A stretch of 64,000 bases of DNA, taken from assembly GCA_029245865.1 (NCBI GenBank), contig JAQWOM010000009.1:1-64000 (forward strand), written 5' to 3'. Both the position numbers and the translations under genes were made by a program. The notes under the pieces are model-generated. The model had not been told where the DNA came from. It saw only the letters and a program-made list of their open reading frames with translations, and searched no databases. Shown here in pieces: positions 1 through 10,010 of the stretch (position 1 is the first letter of the stretch; each line of letters opens with the position of its first letter). The stretch comes from Planctomycetota bacterium. Its GTDB lineage: Bacteria; Planctomycetota; B15-G4.

Positions 1-1559
1 CCCATCGTGCCACCGTTCACCAGCACATCCGCAAAGATGCCCATGCTGATGGATGTTTGCCCGGCCTGAAAAGCGGCACAAGCGGCATCCACGTCAATCG
101 CGGCTGGATCATCGGTGTCGCTCGGCACATATGTGCGCCCACCTCCCACCACGCCTCCGACCGTGTGCGAGTCCGAACTCCCGACGCCTGTTATGGATTC
201 GCCACGGTTCAACAGGCCGAACCAATCATGGAACAAAACCATGGGGTCTTCTTCGACTGTCTGGGAGTTAACAAGTTCCATCGCATCGAAGGGGAAAGGC
301 ACATCGCCAGCACGTCGGCCCGTCGCGACTTCGAGTTCATACTTCCCATACGGCCCGGTCTTGTACGCGGGCCATCGAGGGTGATTCAGAATGACGACCT
401 TGGCACCCTTCGACCGCATTCCACTCACAAGCGTGTTCCAATCCGTGCTCCCTACAGCAGGAATTTCATCGTTGGGGTCCAGCGGGAATGCATTGAAATG
501 CCCGATACTCGCCGTGACTTCGTTCCCTGTGACGGGAGTGAACCAGCGATTTAACTCCAAGGCTTGCTGCACAGGGCGGTAGTCGGTGTTGTGGTTGTGA
601 TCTGTCGCGATGGGCAGTTCGACACCCTCACCTGCCAGGGTGACCATGCGCTCCTCAGTGCTCGCATCGCCATGTCCACTGTAGGTCAGGGTGTGAATGT
701 GCGTGTCGGCGGCGACGAAGCCAGTCGTGTCTACTTCACGGTGAATCGTCAAGACGACCGCAGTTCCATCACCAGAAGTCAGATCCAAACTCACTTCGTC
801 CAGACCCCATTCCACGCCACGCGCGGCCCAAAGAGTGTATTGACCGCGCGGCAACTCGAGATGACCAACGCCATCACCCAGATAGACAAGACCCGGGCGA
901 ACGGCAGTGCGATCTGACTCTGCGTAGTACAGCTGAGCAAGCTCTCCCGCATCATCAACGATTGTCACGCGCGCGGGCACTGGCTTGCCCGTGTCGCCAT
1001 CCAATACGGTGAGTTCGACGGGCTGCAAACCCAACCACTCCCGTTTCGATTTCGGGACCAGCCTCACTCGCCCAATTGTAATGTCGTCCGTCGTGGTGCT
1101 GGGAACAACTCTCAACACGTTCTCGCCCTCGATCAATGTTCCGGGCGGAAGCGTGTACATGACATCGCGAAGATCCTCATGGCGTTCGAGTTGTGAAACA
1201 AGTCGGTCATTGAGCAGGACATCCCATCGATCGTTCACGTGACGCTGCGCCAAGATCAAGACATGCTCGCCTGCATTTGGCTCGGCCTCAAACGCCAAGT
1301 CATAGCCCCCCGGAGTCGGGTCGGGGTCTGCCTCTGTCCACTCGGGGGCCGGACTATCTCCAAGATGTGCCATGCCAGAATCTAGAACCCGCACGTCATC
1401 CCAGAAGGGACTGGCCAGCATCAGTGGCGCCAACGCCAGTGACAACCAACGTCTACAAACCGACTTTGGCAAGTCTCGTCGAGACACCACCGCTCTCGAG
1501 TGAAGGGAGTGATCTTCGTCACCTCTTTGCGCTGTTGGATTCATCATGAACGCGATCAT
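1..1559 (-). CDS. CehA/McbA-type PHP-domain metallohydrolase (3' end outside window)
   Basis: Reading the minus strand from the ATG at 1559 gives an open frame of about 519 codons that runs off the window start. A GAGG ribosome site lies 8 nt upstream of the ATG. After an arginine-rich start there is a hydrophobic stretch (LSLALAPLMLASPFW) that could be an export signal, so the product is probably secreted or anchored. From about residue 283 the PHP metal-binding motifs appear in order: D285-T-H287-I-H289, then ATDHNHN, TGNEVTA, ILNHPRW and GSSDSHTVGG. This set is typical of CehA/McbA-family hydrolases, named after carbaryl and microcin-processing enzymes, but the substrate cannot be read from the family. 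The roughly 200 residues before the PHP domain look like beta-sandwich binding domains. Family call is firm; substrate unknown. Confidence 0.85.
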   Translation of the reverse strand, partial: MIAFMMNPTAQRGDEDHSLHSRAVVSRRDLPKSVCRRWLSLALAPLMLASPFWDDVRVLDSGMAHLGDSPAPEWTEADPDPTPGGYDLAFEAEPNAGEHVLILAQRHVNDRWDVLLNDRLVSQLERHEDLRDVMYTLPPGTLIEGENVLRVVPSTTTDDITIGRVRLVPKSKREWLGLQPVELTVLDGDTGKPVPARVTIVDDAGELAQLYYAESDRTAVRPGLVYLGDGVGHLELPRGQYTLWAARGVEWGLDEVSLDLTSGDGTAVVLTIHREVDTTGFVAADTHIHTLTYSGHGDASTEERMVTLAGEGVELPIATDHNHNTDYRPVQQALELNRWFTPVTGNEVTASIGHFNAFPLDPNDEIPAVGSTDWNTLVSGMRSKGAKVVILNHPRWPAYKTGPYGKYELEVATGRRAGDVPFPFDAMELVNSQTVEEDPMVLFHDWFGLLNRGESITGVGSSDSHTVGGVVGGGRTYVPSDTDDPAAIDVDAACAAFQAGQTSISMGIFADVLVNGGTM

Positions 1560-1650
1560 AGCGGCGACCTCATGGCAAGAAAACGAATGGGCAAGCCTCT
1601 CGTGATGAATCCGCCGGCCTCTTCGACAGCGAACAGCCATCACTCAGCGT

Positions 1651-2616
1651 TTATTCATAGCTAGGCGGTGCACGCTCCCCTGCAGGAACCCTCACATCTA
1701 ACCGATTTCCCTCTGGCGGAAGCGGGCAGGTCGTGAAGGGACTGAATGCGCACGGTGGGTTGTAGGCTCGATTGAAGTCCAACCACAGTTCACCTCCTCG
1801 GTCAGGTGGCGGAACTTTCAGGAAACGCCCGCCGCCATAGGTTGTTCGCCCGTTGGTGGAGTCTCCAAAAATCAGCATCATCTCATCTTGGCTGACTCCC
1901 GTGGGCTGCAACTGATAAGTCTGGCCCCCACGCTCAAATTGCAACACGCCTGGGGACAGGTCGTCATACGACGTTCCCAGAATGTTGGGCACCTCGACTT
2001 GGCGAGCTTCTGCATGCGGAATGAAACGCGCCCGCACACGCCAACTCGCATCTGGCTCAAACCATTCGGCGCCCCTGAAATTCCCCAGAACCTCGCTCTC
2101 CGGATCTCGGACGCGCACACCGATCTTCCCTGCGCGGTCGATCACCCAAAAAGTTCGGCGGCCAACTGTCACCCGATTCACTTCCTCGCCAGCATCACTG
2201 GTGAGAAGGAAAGAACCGGCAACATGTCCAAGCTCATCACCTTCATCCACCAGGGCAGGAAACGGAGTCACGTTCAGTTGCAGTCCTTGAGGCGAGTCGT
2301 CCCACCGAAGGCCGACGCGACCTCCGCTCAAACGCAACACGCCCAGACGGTCAGGAATCTCGTCACCCGTGAACACAAGGGTGCCCTCGGGGTCTGAGCC
2401 GAAGGTGTTGTCGCCCTCTGAAAGCCAAACAAGATCGCTCAGTGCGAGATAGCCAGCAGGATCCACCAAACTGGCCTCACGAGCCTCCCGCCATTCCAAC
2501 AACCCTGCCTGCCAACTCGTCGACATGGAGGCCTCGTCCCTTTCTGCAGATTGGCATGCACCCAGCAAAAAGGCCCCGCCAAGGAATCCTGCGCAGAGAA
2601 CGCTTTTACAACTCAT
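1651..2616 (-). CDS. DUF1684 domain lipoprotein
   Basis: The 321-residue product starts at the ATG at 2616; a longer in-frame start at 2652 would put 12 unlikely residues before the signal. The N-terminus is a lipoprotein signal with lipobox LLGAC, lipidated at Cys21. The C-terminal third carries the DUF1684 hallmark NRAYNPPCAFSPFTTCPLPP followed by NRLDVRVPAGE, and the upstream half has the family's WREARE and LVWL segments. DUF1684 proteins are envelope proteins of unknown biochemical role. The gene is divergent from the M3 peptidase across 103 nt and follows the direction of the PHP hydrolase gene, whose start lies 91 nt beyond its stop. Confidence 0.85.
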   Translation of the reverse strand: MSCKSVLCAGFLGGAFLLGACQSAERDEASMSTSWQAGLLEWREAREASLVDPAGYLALSDLVWLSEGDNTFGSDPEGTLVFTGDEIPDRLGVLRLSGGRVGLRWDDSPQGLQLNVTPFPALVDEGDELGHVAGSFLLTSDAGEEVNRVTVGRRTFWVIDRAGKIGVRVRDPESEVLGNFRGAEWFEPDASWRVRARFIPHAEARQVEVPNILGTSYDDLSPGVLQFERGGQTYQLQPTGVSQDEMMLIFGDSTNGRTTYGGGRFLKVPPPDRGGELWLDFNRAYNPPCAFSPFTTCPLPPEGNRLDVRVPAGERAPPSYE

Positions 2617-2719
2617 AGAAACCGGTGCTCCCACACAAGATTGAATGCACATCGCACATCCCTCGCAGGGAACCTACCATGCTCCCCGCCCTTGCCCCCA
2701 CGAACCAGGACTCTTGCGC

Positions 2720-4417
2720 ATGACCTCACCGACCGAGACCACATTCCACGACATGCAAAGCCAAGAGCCCAGCCTGGACAAGTTGCGCGAACAGTTCGAC
2801 GACATCACCCGCCTACTGCAAAACAGCGATGATGCATCTCAGTGCACTCAAGCAATACAAAGCTGGGACAAACTGCGTGGTCAAGTGGCCACCTGGTCCG
2901 CCATGGCACACCTTCATTTCAATCAAGACACGGGCAATGAGAGCTACCGCAAAGGGCGTGAAACCGCCGACGCCCTCATGCCCGACTACACGAATCTTGA
3001 AATTGGCGTGAAGCGAGCGCTGGTCAGCAGCCCCCATCGCGAGCACCTCGAGAAACAACTTTCACTGCGACACGCATTTGACCTGTGGAAATGTGACGAC
3101 GCGGCTTTTCACCCTGACATCCGAGAAGAGCTCGTTCACGAGAACGAATTGATTGCGTCCTACATCGAACTGCTCGGCGGAGCTCGCATCCCGCTTGGCG
3201 GTAAGACCTGCGGGATCTCGGACCTTATAGGACTCCAATCTGGGTCAGATCGCGTCAAGCGCCACGAGGCGGCGCGCGCAATGTGGAACTGGTTTGAAGA
3301 GAACCGACCACAGCTCGATCAGATCTTCGACGACATCGTCACATTGCGCGACAAGATGGCGAAAAGCCTTGGCCGAGCCAATTTTGTGGAAGTCGGTTAC
3401 GACCGCAAGCGCCGCGTCGATTACGACCGTCACGACGTCGAGCGATTTCGCGAGCAAGTGCTTGCGGATGTCGTCCCGCTCGCCTGCCAACTCGCGGATC
3501 GACAGGCAGCAACGCTCGGCATCGACAAACTGAAATCCTGGGACGAAAAAGTACATCGACCTCAGGGCGCCCCCGCTCCGCGTGGAGATGCCAAGTGGAT
3601 GACCGATCGCGCGTCCGAAATGTTCGATGCCATCCATCCTGAACTGGCTGATTTCTATCGCTTGATGGTGCGCAACGAACTCATGGACCTTGAATCGCGG
3701 CCGGGTAAGGCCTTTGGAGGGTTCTGCACATGGTTTCCTGACTTCGGAGTGCCTTACGTCTTTGCCAACTTCAATGGCACCCCCGGAGATGCGCGCGTTT
3801 TCACCCATGAAATCGGACATGCCTTCCAACGCTACAAGAGCCGCGACAATGCCGTGCTGGATTACGTCGGCTGCACATCCGAGTCAGCAGAAGTTCACTC
3901 GATGAGCCTCGAGTTTCTGTGCTGGCCAGAAATGGAACGTTTTTTTGGTGAGGATGCGAATGACTTCCGGATGCAGCACCTTGCGGAACAACTCATGTTC
4001 TTGCCCTACGGAGTGGCCGTCGATCACTTCCAGCACTTGATCTACGAACAACCCAAAGCGACTCCCGGCGAACGCCACGCCATGTGGAAAAAACTCGAGA
4101 AGATGTACATGCCCTGGCGTGATTACGGAGACCTTTCTCATCCAGGCCAAGGTGGATACTGGCAGTACCAGCGCCACATCTACGCCTACCCCTTCTATTA
4201 CATTGACTACACGCTGGCAGCGACCTGCGCACTGCAGTTCTGGAGCCGCGCACAGTCTGACCGTGACGGAGCCCTCACTGCCTACGTCGACCTCTGCAAG
4301 CGAGGCGGATCGTTACCGTTTCGGAAACTCGTCGAATCTGCGGGCTTGCTCTCTCCTTTCGAAGAGGGATGTCTTCAGGAAGTTGTCGCCAACGCAAAAC
4401 GTGAGTTGGCCCTCTGA
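2720..4417 (+). CDS. M3 family oligoendopeptidase
   Basis: This 565-residue zinc metallopeptidase should hydrolyse oligopeptides in the cytoplasm; no signal peptide is visible. The start at 2720 has an AGGA site 9 nt upstream; an in-frame start at 2645 would add 25 proline-rich residues with no homology look. The zinc site is FTHEIGHAFQ with His363, Glu364 and His367, followed by CTSESAEVHSMSLEF, which supplies the third (Glu) ligand as in the M3B oligoendopeptidase F group. The N-terminal helical domain and total length match that family. Nothing in the flanks suggests a dedicated substrate. Confidence 0.9.
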   Translation: MTSPTETTFHDMQSQEPSLDKLREQFDDITRLLQNSDDASQCTQAIQSWDKLRGQVATWSAMAHLHFNQDTGNESYRKGRETADALMPDYTNLEIGVKRALVSSPHREHLEKQLSLRHAFDLWKCDDAAFHPDIREELVHENELIASYIELLGGARIPLGGKTCGISDLIGLQSGSDRVKRHEAARAMWNWFEENRPQLDQIFDDIVTLRDKMAKSLGRANFVEVGYDRKRRVDYDRHDVERFREQVLADVVPLACQLADRQAATLGIDKLKSWDEKVHRPQGAPAPRGDAKWMTDRASEMFDAIHPELADFYRLMVRNELMDLESRPGKAFGGFCTWFPDFGVPYVFANFNGTPGDARVFTHEIGHAFQRYKSRDNAVLDYVGCTSESAEVHSMSLEFLCWPEMERFFGEDANDFRMQHLAEQLMFLPYGVAVDHFQHLIYEQPKATPGERHAMWKKLEKMYMPWRDYGDLSHPGQGGYWQYQRHIYAYPFYYIDYTLAATCALQFWSRAQSDRDGALTAYVDLCKRGGSLPFRKLVESAGLLSPFEEGCLQEVVANAKRELAL

Positions 4418-4523
4418 CCCACCGCACATCGCCCCACACCAGGCGCCTCAATCAGCCAACCCAAATGAAGGAATCGGCTGTCTTCTCACCTGAGGCGAAG
4501 TTCAGAAGTCCATCCAGCAGCCG

Positions 4524-4532
4524 TGATATCCT
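4524..4532 (+). promoter_or_regulatory. Extended -10 promoter element TGA-TATCCT
   Basis: TGATATCCT lies 70 nt upstream of the TTG start of the DUF1549/DUF1553 gene. It reads as an extended -10 (TGn then TATCCT, 4 of 6 to TATAAT); no good -35 is visible at 17 nt spacing. The same nonamer stands before the gene at 10011. Confidence 0.4.
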
Positions 4533-4602
4533 GCGAGTTCCCTTTCGGCCCCTCCGACGACTCCGCGGCTTCCCCCTCTCCCTTTGATTCGGGCTGCATG
4601 GA

Positions 4603-7600
4603 TTGATTCACACACTCCTCGCTTCCCTTCGCATGACGCTGGCCTGCGTCACGCTTGCTGCCTCCGCCGTCGGCCAAGCGCAGCCTTCGAATTCTGCTGG
4701 CGCAAGCCTGTCGGACGAGGACGCTGCCCTGTTTACCGAACAGGTCCTTCCGGTGCTGCAGGCTCAATGCTTCAAGTGTCACGGACCCGACGCACGGCGT
4801 ATTCGGGGTGGCCTACTCATGGATGGCAAAGACTCCCTCCTCATCGGGGGAGACACAGGCCCTGCCATTGTCGACGGCAACGCCGACGAAAGCCCGCTCA
4901 TTCAATATGTACGCTGGCTCGAACCCTTCATGGAGATGCCCCCCAAGGAACAACTTCCGGAAGCCGACATTGCCTTGCTAAGCGCCTGGATCGATGCAGG
5001 AGCACCGTGGCCTGGGGGTGTCGAGCATTCCCAGGGCAGCGCTGAACCCGAGCACGCCGAGAGTGCTTCTTCTGCGGAGCTCGCGCGGTCGTTGGCCCCT
5101 ACCTTTGATTCCGCATCGCTGCAGTGGTTCGAGCAAGAAATCCGCCCACTGCTCGCGGAGCACTGCTTTGAATGCCATGGGCCTCGCGCCGAACGCCTCA
5201 AAGGCGGGCTGCGTATGTCCCACACCGGCGCACTGCTCGCTGGCGGCGAAAGCGGCCCAGCCGTTTCGCAAACCTCGCCGGAATCTAGCTTGCTGTTGTC
5301 AGCCGTGCACTACGAAGACGGCCTGGAGATGCCGCCGAGCGGTCGCCTCTCCCAAAGGGAAATCGATCTCCTGACCGAGTGGGTCAAGCGTGGGGCACCC
5401 ATGCCACCCCCGCCCGAAGACCTCACCGAGATACATGAAGAAGAGTTTCTCATCGACATGGAATCTGGTCGTGAGTGGTGGGCCTGGAATCCAGTTCAAC
5501 GGCCCGAGCCACCACACCAGAACGAAGACGGGCTTCTCTCCGAGACCCAGCCCATCGATGCATTCATCGCAGCACGGCTGACTGCAGCTGAACTGGAAGC
5601 GGCGCCTCGCGCCGACGAGCGCACACAAATAACCCGTGCCACGATCGACCTCACCGGCCTGCCACCGACTTATGAAGATGTGGAGGCCTATCTGACCGAC
5701 ACATCGCCCGACAAATGGTCGCGACTCATCGATCGCTTGCTGGACAGCCCCCACTATGGAGAGCACCAGGCGCGCATGTGGCTAGACGTGGTGCGCTTCG
5801 CACAATCAAACGGCTATGAGAAAGATGAAGAGAAGCCGTTCGCCTGGCGCTACCGCGACTACGTCATCAAGGCCTTCAACAACGACAAGCCGTACGATCA
5901 GTTCTTGATCGAGCAACTTGCGGGCGACGAGTTGGAACCGGCAACTGAAGAAGGCGTCATTGCCACGGGCTTCTACCGGCTGGGTGCATGGGACAGCGAA
6001 CCTGACAACGTCAGCCAGGCTCGCTACGACAACTATGATGACATCCTGCGTGTGATCGGTGAGGGCATGATGGGCGTCACCGTGGGTTGCGCTCGCTGCC
6101 ACGATCACAAGTTTGACCCCATCCGCCAGACGGACTACTTCAGCCTTCTGGGTTTCGTCGAAAACGTGCGGCCCTATCAGCTCGACAAGTTCTCCCTCGA
6201 CTCGCCGACATTGAGCCCACTGGGATTGAACGACAAGATCCGCGAGACCTGGCACACCGAACGGACTGCCGAGCGGGCGGCCATCAAAGCTCGGACAGAG
6301 GAACTGTACCTTGAGCGCTGGAACGAGATCTTGCGTATCCGCTTCGCCGAAATGCCGGAGGAGGTCCCCGCGAAGGCGTACGCTGCATTGGAAACCCCGG
6401 GCCCCAAACGCACGGCTCGACAGCGGTCTTTGCTCGAAAAAGTGAGTGGAATCAAGCCAACACGAGCCGCGCTACGAAAGAGTTTTCGTCAGGATCAGGC
6501 AACCGAGTTCTACAGACTGCAGACGGCGGATACGGCCCTGACAACCAGCTACGAAGGCGATTTGAAGTGGGCACTCACCGTGAAAGAATTTGGGCGCGAC
6601 CCCAAGCCCACACGTCTGCACGTCCGCGGCGAAGTTGCAACTCCACGTGAAGAAGTGCCTCTGAGCTTTCTTCCAGCGCTATGCCCCGACGACGAAGCCG
6701 CCCGACCATCCGAGCCACAACCAAGCACAACGCATCCCACGTCTGGTCGACGGAGCGAGTTGGCCCAGTGGATCGCGTCAACCAGCCACCCCACAACCGC
6801 ACGTGTGATGGCGAATCGCGTCTGGCAGGGACTCTTCGACCGCGGACTTGTAGGAACTCCTAACGACTTTGGTGTCGCTGGCGAAGCGCCGTCACATCCC
6901 GAGTTGCTCGACTGGCTAGCCGCCGAATTCATGGAGAGCGGATGGAGCATCAAGCATCTGCAACGCGAGATCATGCAGTCGGAGGCCTACCGGCGTTCGT
7001 CCTTGCACGACAACCCGGAAGCCGATGCAGCAGACCCCGGCAACAGCTTAATCTGGCGCCAAAATCTCTATCGACTCAAGGCGGAGCAGGTCCGAGACTC
7101 TGTCCTAGCCGTCAGTGCTTCGCTCGACCTCGAGCCTGGCGGACGAGGTTTCTTTCCAGAGCTCAGCCGGGAGGCACTCGGCGGAAACGACCGGCCTGGC
7201 GGCGGTTGGGACCTGAGCGACGAAGAGCAACGCAGTCGCCGTTCCATCTATATGTTCGCGAAACGCGGCGTCCCCGTTCCGTTGCTCTCCGTACTCGACC
7301 TGGCCAACCCATCGCTTTCTGTGGGTCGGCGCAGCAGCACAACCGTGGCAAGCCAATCGCTTTCGCTTCTGAATAGCGATTTCATGAATAAGCAAGCCCG
7401 CACTTTAACCCAACGCGTCTCAAACGAGATCGAATCGGACATCACACAGCAAGTGGTGCGGTTGTTCGAACTCACATTGGCACGCCGTCCGACTCCACAG
7501 GAGTTAACAGGTGCACTGAACTACCTGAGTTCCCAGTCCAAAGCATTCGCTGCTCTGGACGGCCCCCTGCGGGTGCGTGCCAAAGTCCCAGATCGCCTCG

Positions 7601-8274
7601 ACGGACGCTACCTGATGATGATTCCAGCGTCAGAGATGCTGTACGGACCAAAGCAGGGCTGGAGTGCACTCAAGGGTGCATGGGGCAACCCGTACAACGG
7701 AACCAAAGTCGCACTGCGCGACCTCGGCCCTTCCCTGATACTCGACACTCCCGTACTCACAGATGCGAGCTTGTCTGGTCGAATGCTCATCACTGATGGC
7801 TGCACTTTTGGCGCGGTGCAACTGCGCGTGCAACCGATGGGCGACATGGCCCGCGGACTGTCGGTGGTGTTTGACCCCATGGCCGGCTCCGGTGAGGTTC
7901 GCGTCGTGGCGTGGGATGGTCCATCTCCTGATCCAACGATCGAACCCACGGCTCGTGTGCTGGCCCGTGTGGACGCACCGATCCTGAATGAGACCTGGTA
8001 TGAGTTCCGGGTGACGGCAAAGGGCCCTCAACTGAGCGTGGAACTTGAAGGGCGCCCGTTGCTCGAGGTAAGCGTCGATCTCATGGAAGCCGGACACATC
8101 GGCCTGTCGCAGGGAGGCGAGAGCCTCGTGCTGGACGACCTCGTGCTAACCGGTGACACACTGGCTCAACCACTTAAAATTCTGCCCACACCGCCAGGAA
8201 GCCCCGAACAACGCGCCCTGGAGTCCTTCGCCTTGGCGCTGCTCAACACCAATGAGTTCCTCACGGTAGACTGA
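4603..8274 (+). CDS. Planctomycete PSCyt1 x2 - DUF1549 - DUF1553 (PSD1) protein
   Basis: A 1223-residue exported protein of the family that expanded in Planctomycetes. The order is: signal peptide (about 1-27); first cytochrome-like domain with C56-F-K-C59-H60; second with C188-F-E-C191-H192; DUF1549/PSCyt2 (about 295-510) with a third CxxCH (C496, C499, H500); DUF1553/PSD1 (about 710-970); and a C-terminal beta-sandwich (about 1000-1190) resembling LamG/DUF1080 lectin folds. CxxCH motifs imply covalent haem, so a periplasmic redox role is likely, but no reaction is established for the family. I chose the TTG start at 4603 because it supplies a basic signal peptide; the next ATG at 4633 would lose it. 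DUF1501 follows 64 nt later, the usual partner. Confidence 0.9.
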   Translation: MIHTLLASLRMTLACVTLAASAVGQAQPSNSAGASLSDEDAALFTEQVLPVLQAQCFKCHGPDARRIRGGLLMDGKDSLLIGGDTGPAIVDGNADESPLIQYVRWLEPFMEMPPKEQLPEADIALLSAWIDAGAPWPGGVEHSQGSAEPEHAESASSAELARSLAPTFDSASLQWFEQEIRPLLAEHCFECHGPRAERLKGGLRMSHTGALLAGGESGPAVSQTSPESSLLLSAVHYEDGLEMPPSGRLSQREIDLLTEWVKRGAPMPPPPEDLTEIHEEEFLIDMESGREWWAWNPVQRPEPPHQNEDGLLSETQPIDAFIAARLTAAELEAAPRADERTQITRATIDLTGLPPTYEDVEAYLTDTSPDKWSRLIDRLLDSPHYGEHQARMWLDVVRFAQSNGYEKDEEKPFAWRYRDYVIKAFNNDKPYDQFLIEQLAGDELEPATEEGVIATGFYRLGAWDSEPDNVSQARYDNYDDILRVIGEGMMGVTVGCARCHDHKFDPIRQTDYFSLLGFVENVRPYQLDKFSLDSPTLSPLGLNDKIRETWHTERTAERAAIKARTEELYLERWNEILRIRFAEMPEEVPAKAYAALETPGPKRTARQRSLLEKVSGIKPTRAALRKSFRQDQATEFYRLQTADTALTTSYEGDLKWALTVKEFGRDPKPTRLHVRGEVATPREEVPLSFLPALCPDDEAARPSEPQPSTTHPTSGRRSELAQWIASTSHPTTARVMANRVWQGLFDRGLVGTPNDFGVAGEAPSHPELLDWLAAEFMESGWSIKHLQREIMQSEAYRRSSLHDNPEADAADPGNSLIWRQNLYRLKAEQVRDSVLAVSASLDLEPGGRGFFPELSREALGGNDRPGGGWDLSDEEQRSRRSIYMFAKRGVPVPLLSVLDLANPSLSVGRRSSTTVASQSLSLLNSDFMNKQARTLTQRVSNEIESDITQQVVRLFELTLARRPTPQELTGALNYLSSQSKAFAALDGPLRVRAKVPDRLDGRYLMMIPASEMLYGPKQGWSALKGAWGNPYNGTKVALRDLGPSLILDTPVLTDASLSGRMLITDGCTFGAVQLRVQPMGDMARGLSVVFDPMAGSGEVRVVAWDGPSPDPTIEPTARVLARVDAPILNETWYEFRVTAKGPQLSVELEGRPLLEVSVDLMEAGHIGLSQGGESLVLDDLVLTGDTLAQPLKILPTPPGSPEQRALESFALALLNTNEFLTVD

Positions 8275-8338
8275 AGGGGAGGCTGCCCACTCTTCGCAGC
8301 CCCTTGCAGCCCTTCGTTTCGCCGATCGACCTGACGCC

Positions 8339-9844
8339 ATGACCGACAACCCCGATCCGATGAATCGTCGAGCATTTCTGCGCGATGCTGCGGGGCAGCT
8401 TGGTGGCATGGCGATGCTGAATCTGCTGGGTGCCTCTGGCTTGCTCGCCAACGCAGCCCGAGCAGGTGTCGGAGGAGGCCTGGATGACAATCCTCTCGCG
8501 CCACGCCTCCCCCAGTTTCCGGCAAAAGCAAAGCGTGTCATCTATCTATTCATGACGGGCGGCCCGTCGCAGATGGACACCTTCGACTACAAGCCTGAGT
8601 TGCAAAAGCACAACGGCAAGACCATCAACCACGAGCGCCGGCGAGGCGTGTCTGTGGAAGGAGTTCTTCTAGGCAGTGCGCGTCAATGGAATCGCTACGG
8701 CGAGACCGAACAGTGGTGTTCGGATGCATTCCGCTACATCCCGCAGCACATGGACAAGCTGGCAGTGGTTAAGAGCCTCTACAGTGACTCCTTCGCCCAT
8801 GGCTCAGCACTCCTTGAGATGAACACCGGACAGTTCCTGCTGGGTCACCCGGCCATGGGCGCCTGGCTGGGCTACGGGCTCGGCACGGAAAATCCGGACC
8901 TGCCCGCTTTTGTCGTCATGCAAGACCAGCGCGGCGGCCCCATCAACGGCCCGGCCAACTGGTCCTGCGGCTACATGCCGGCGGCTTATCAGGGGACACT
9001 CTTCCGCTCCACCGGGGACGCACTGCTGCACATGTCCCCCAGCCCCGGCAGCGGGCGCGTGGACATGACGCGCGCCATGCAGCAACGCCAGATCCAGGCC
9101 ATTAATGAGTTGAATGCACGGCATGCCACCGGCCGCGCACGCTACAGCGAACTGGCTGCACGCGACCGCAACTACAACCTTGCATACCGCATGCAAGAGA
9201 CCGCTCCCGAAGCACTCGACATCGATCAAGAAGATGAGCGGACCAAGGAGATGTACGGCCTGAACGACCCTGCGGGTGATCACCGACTGGCTCTTGCACC
9301 GGGCGTGTTTGGACGGCAGTGCCTCATCGCACGGCGCATGATCGAGCGCGGCGTTCGATTCGTGCAGATCTTTCACGGCGGTGGCCACCAGCAGATGACC
9401 TGGGATGCACACCAGGGTCAGGAAGAGAACATCGCCATCCACTGCCCCGAAGTCGACCGCCCCATCGCGGGCCTGCTGACAGACCTTGAGCAACGCGGCT
9501 TGCTGGACGAAACACTGGTGGTCTGGGGCGGCGAGTTCGGACGCCAGCCGGTCAGCCAACTTGCAGGTGACGGGCAGACAGCATCAAAGGCCGGGCGCGA
9601 TCACAACCCCAAGGGCTTCACCATGTGGCTGGCGGGCGCAGGCATTCGTCCAGGTCCGTACGGCGAGACAGACGAACACGGCTTCGAAGCTGCGGTCGAT
9701 CGCCACCATGTCCGCGACATGCACGCCACCATTCTGCACCTCATGGGCCTCGACGTGACTCAACTCACCTACCCCTACGGCGGGCTCGACCGCAAGCTGA
9801 CCGGCGTCATTCCGCCTCGGCTGCTGCACGGCATCCTCGCCTGA
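8339..9844 (+). CDS. DUF1501 domain protein with Tat signal
   Basis: The 501-residue product opens with a twin-arginine signal: NRRAFLRDA, Arg residues at about 9-10, then a hydrophobic stretch ending near LLANAARA. It should therefore be folded before export. The body matches DUF1501, a member of the alkaline-phosphatase/sulfatase-like fold group, with FMTGGPSQMDTFDYKP near the start and a C-terminal segment containing GGEFGRQP and GRDHNPKGFTMWLAG. DUF1501 genes nearly always sit directly after a DUF1549/DUF1553 gene, as here, and the pair is thought to act together in the envelope; the substrate is unknown. No clear Shine-Dalgarno precedes the ATG. Confidence 0.9.
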   Translation: MTDNPDPMNRRAFLRDAAGQLGGMAMLNLLGASGLLANAARAGVGGGLDDNPLAPRLPQFPAKAKRVIYLFMTGGPSQMDTFDYKPELQKHNGKTINHERRRGVSVEGVLLGSARQWNRYGETEQWCSDAFRYIPQHMDKLAVVKSLYSDSFAHGSALLEMNTGQFLLGHPAMGAWLGYGLGTENPDLPAFVVMQDQRGGPINGPANWSCGYMPAAYQGTLFRSTGDALLHMSPSPGSGRVDMTRAMQQRQIQAINELNARHATGRARYSELAARDRNYNLAYRMQETAPEALDIDQEDERTKEMYGLNDPAGDHRLALAPGVFGRQCLIARRMIERGVRFVQIFHGGGHQQMTWDAHQGQEENIAIHCPEVDRPIAGLLTDLEQRGLLDETLVVWGGEFGRQPVSQLAGDGQTASKAGRDHNPKGFTMWLAGAGIRPGPYGETDEHGFEAAVDRHHVRDMHATILHLMGLDVTQLTYPYGGLDRKLTGVIPPRLLHGILA

Positions 9845-9919
9845 GGCGAAAAAGCGGCACGAAACAGACTCTCGCCGTGAAGTCACAGGGAGAGTTCCTC
9901 CGAGCCAATTTGCCACCCG

Positions 9920-9928
9920 TGATATCCT
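9920..9928 (+). promoter_or_regulatory. Extended -10 promoter element TGA-TATCCT
   Basis: The nonamer TGATATCCT is identical to that at 4524-4532 and lies 82 nt upstream of the ATG at 10011. No good -35 hexamer is visible at standard spacing. This suggests the protease gene has its own promoter and is not just read through from the DUF1501 gene. Confidence 0.4.
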
Positions 9929-10010
9929 TGGGCAGTTCTTCCCGGCTGCCTACGCGCCGGGCTCCCGCGACGGTCTCTCGCGGCAGGCTCTCCTTCGACG
10001 GGTTGGATTG

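Noticed and set aside
1-917. Several plus-strand frames in the first kilobase
   Set aside because: They are shadows of the minus-strand PHP hydrolase, which carries all metal-binding motifs.
8804-9559. A 251-codon minus-strand frame inside the DUF1501 gene
   Set aside because: The plus strand encodes a complete DUF1501 protein; the antisense translation is rich in Ala, His and Val with no family features.
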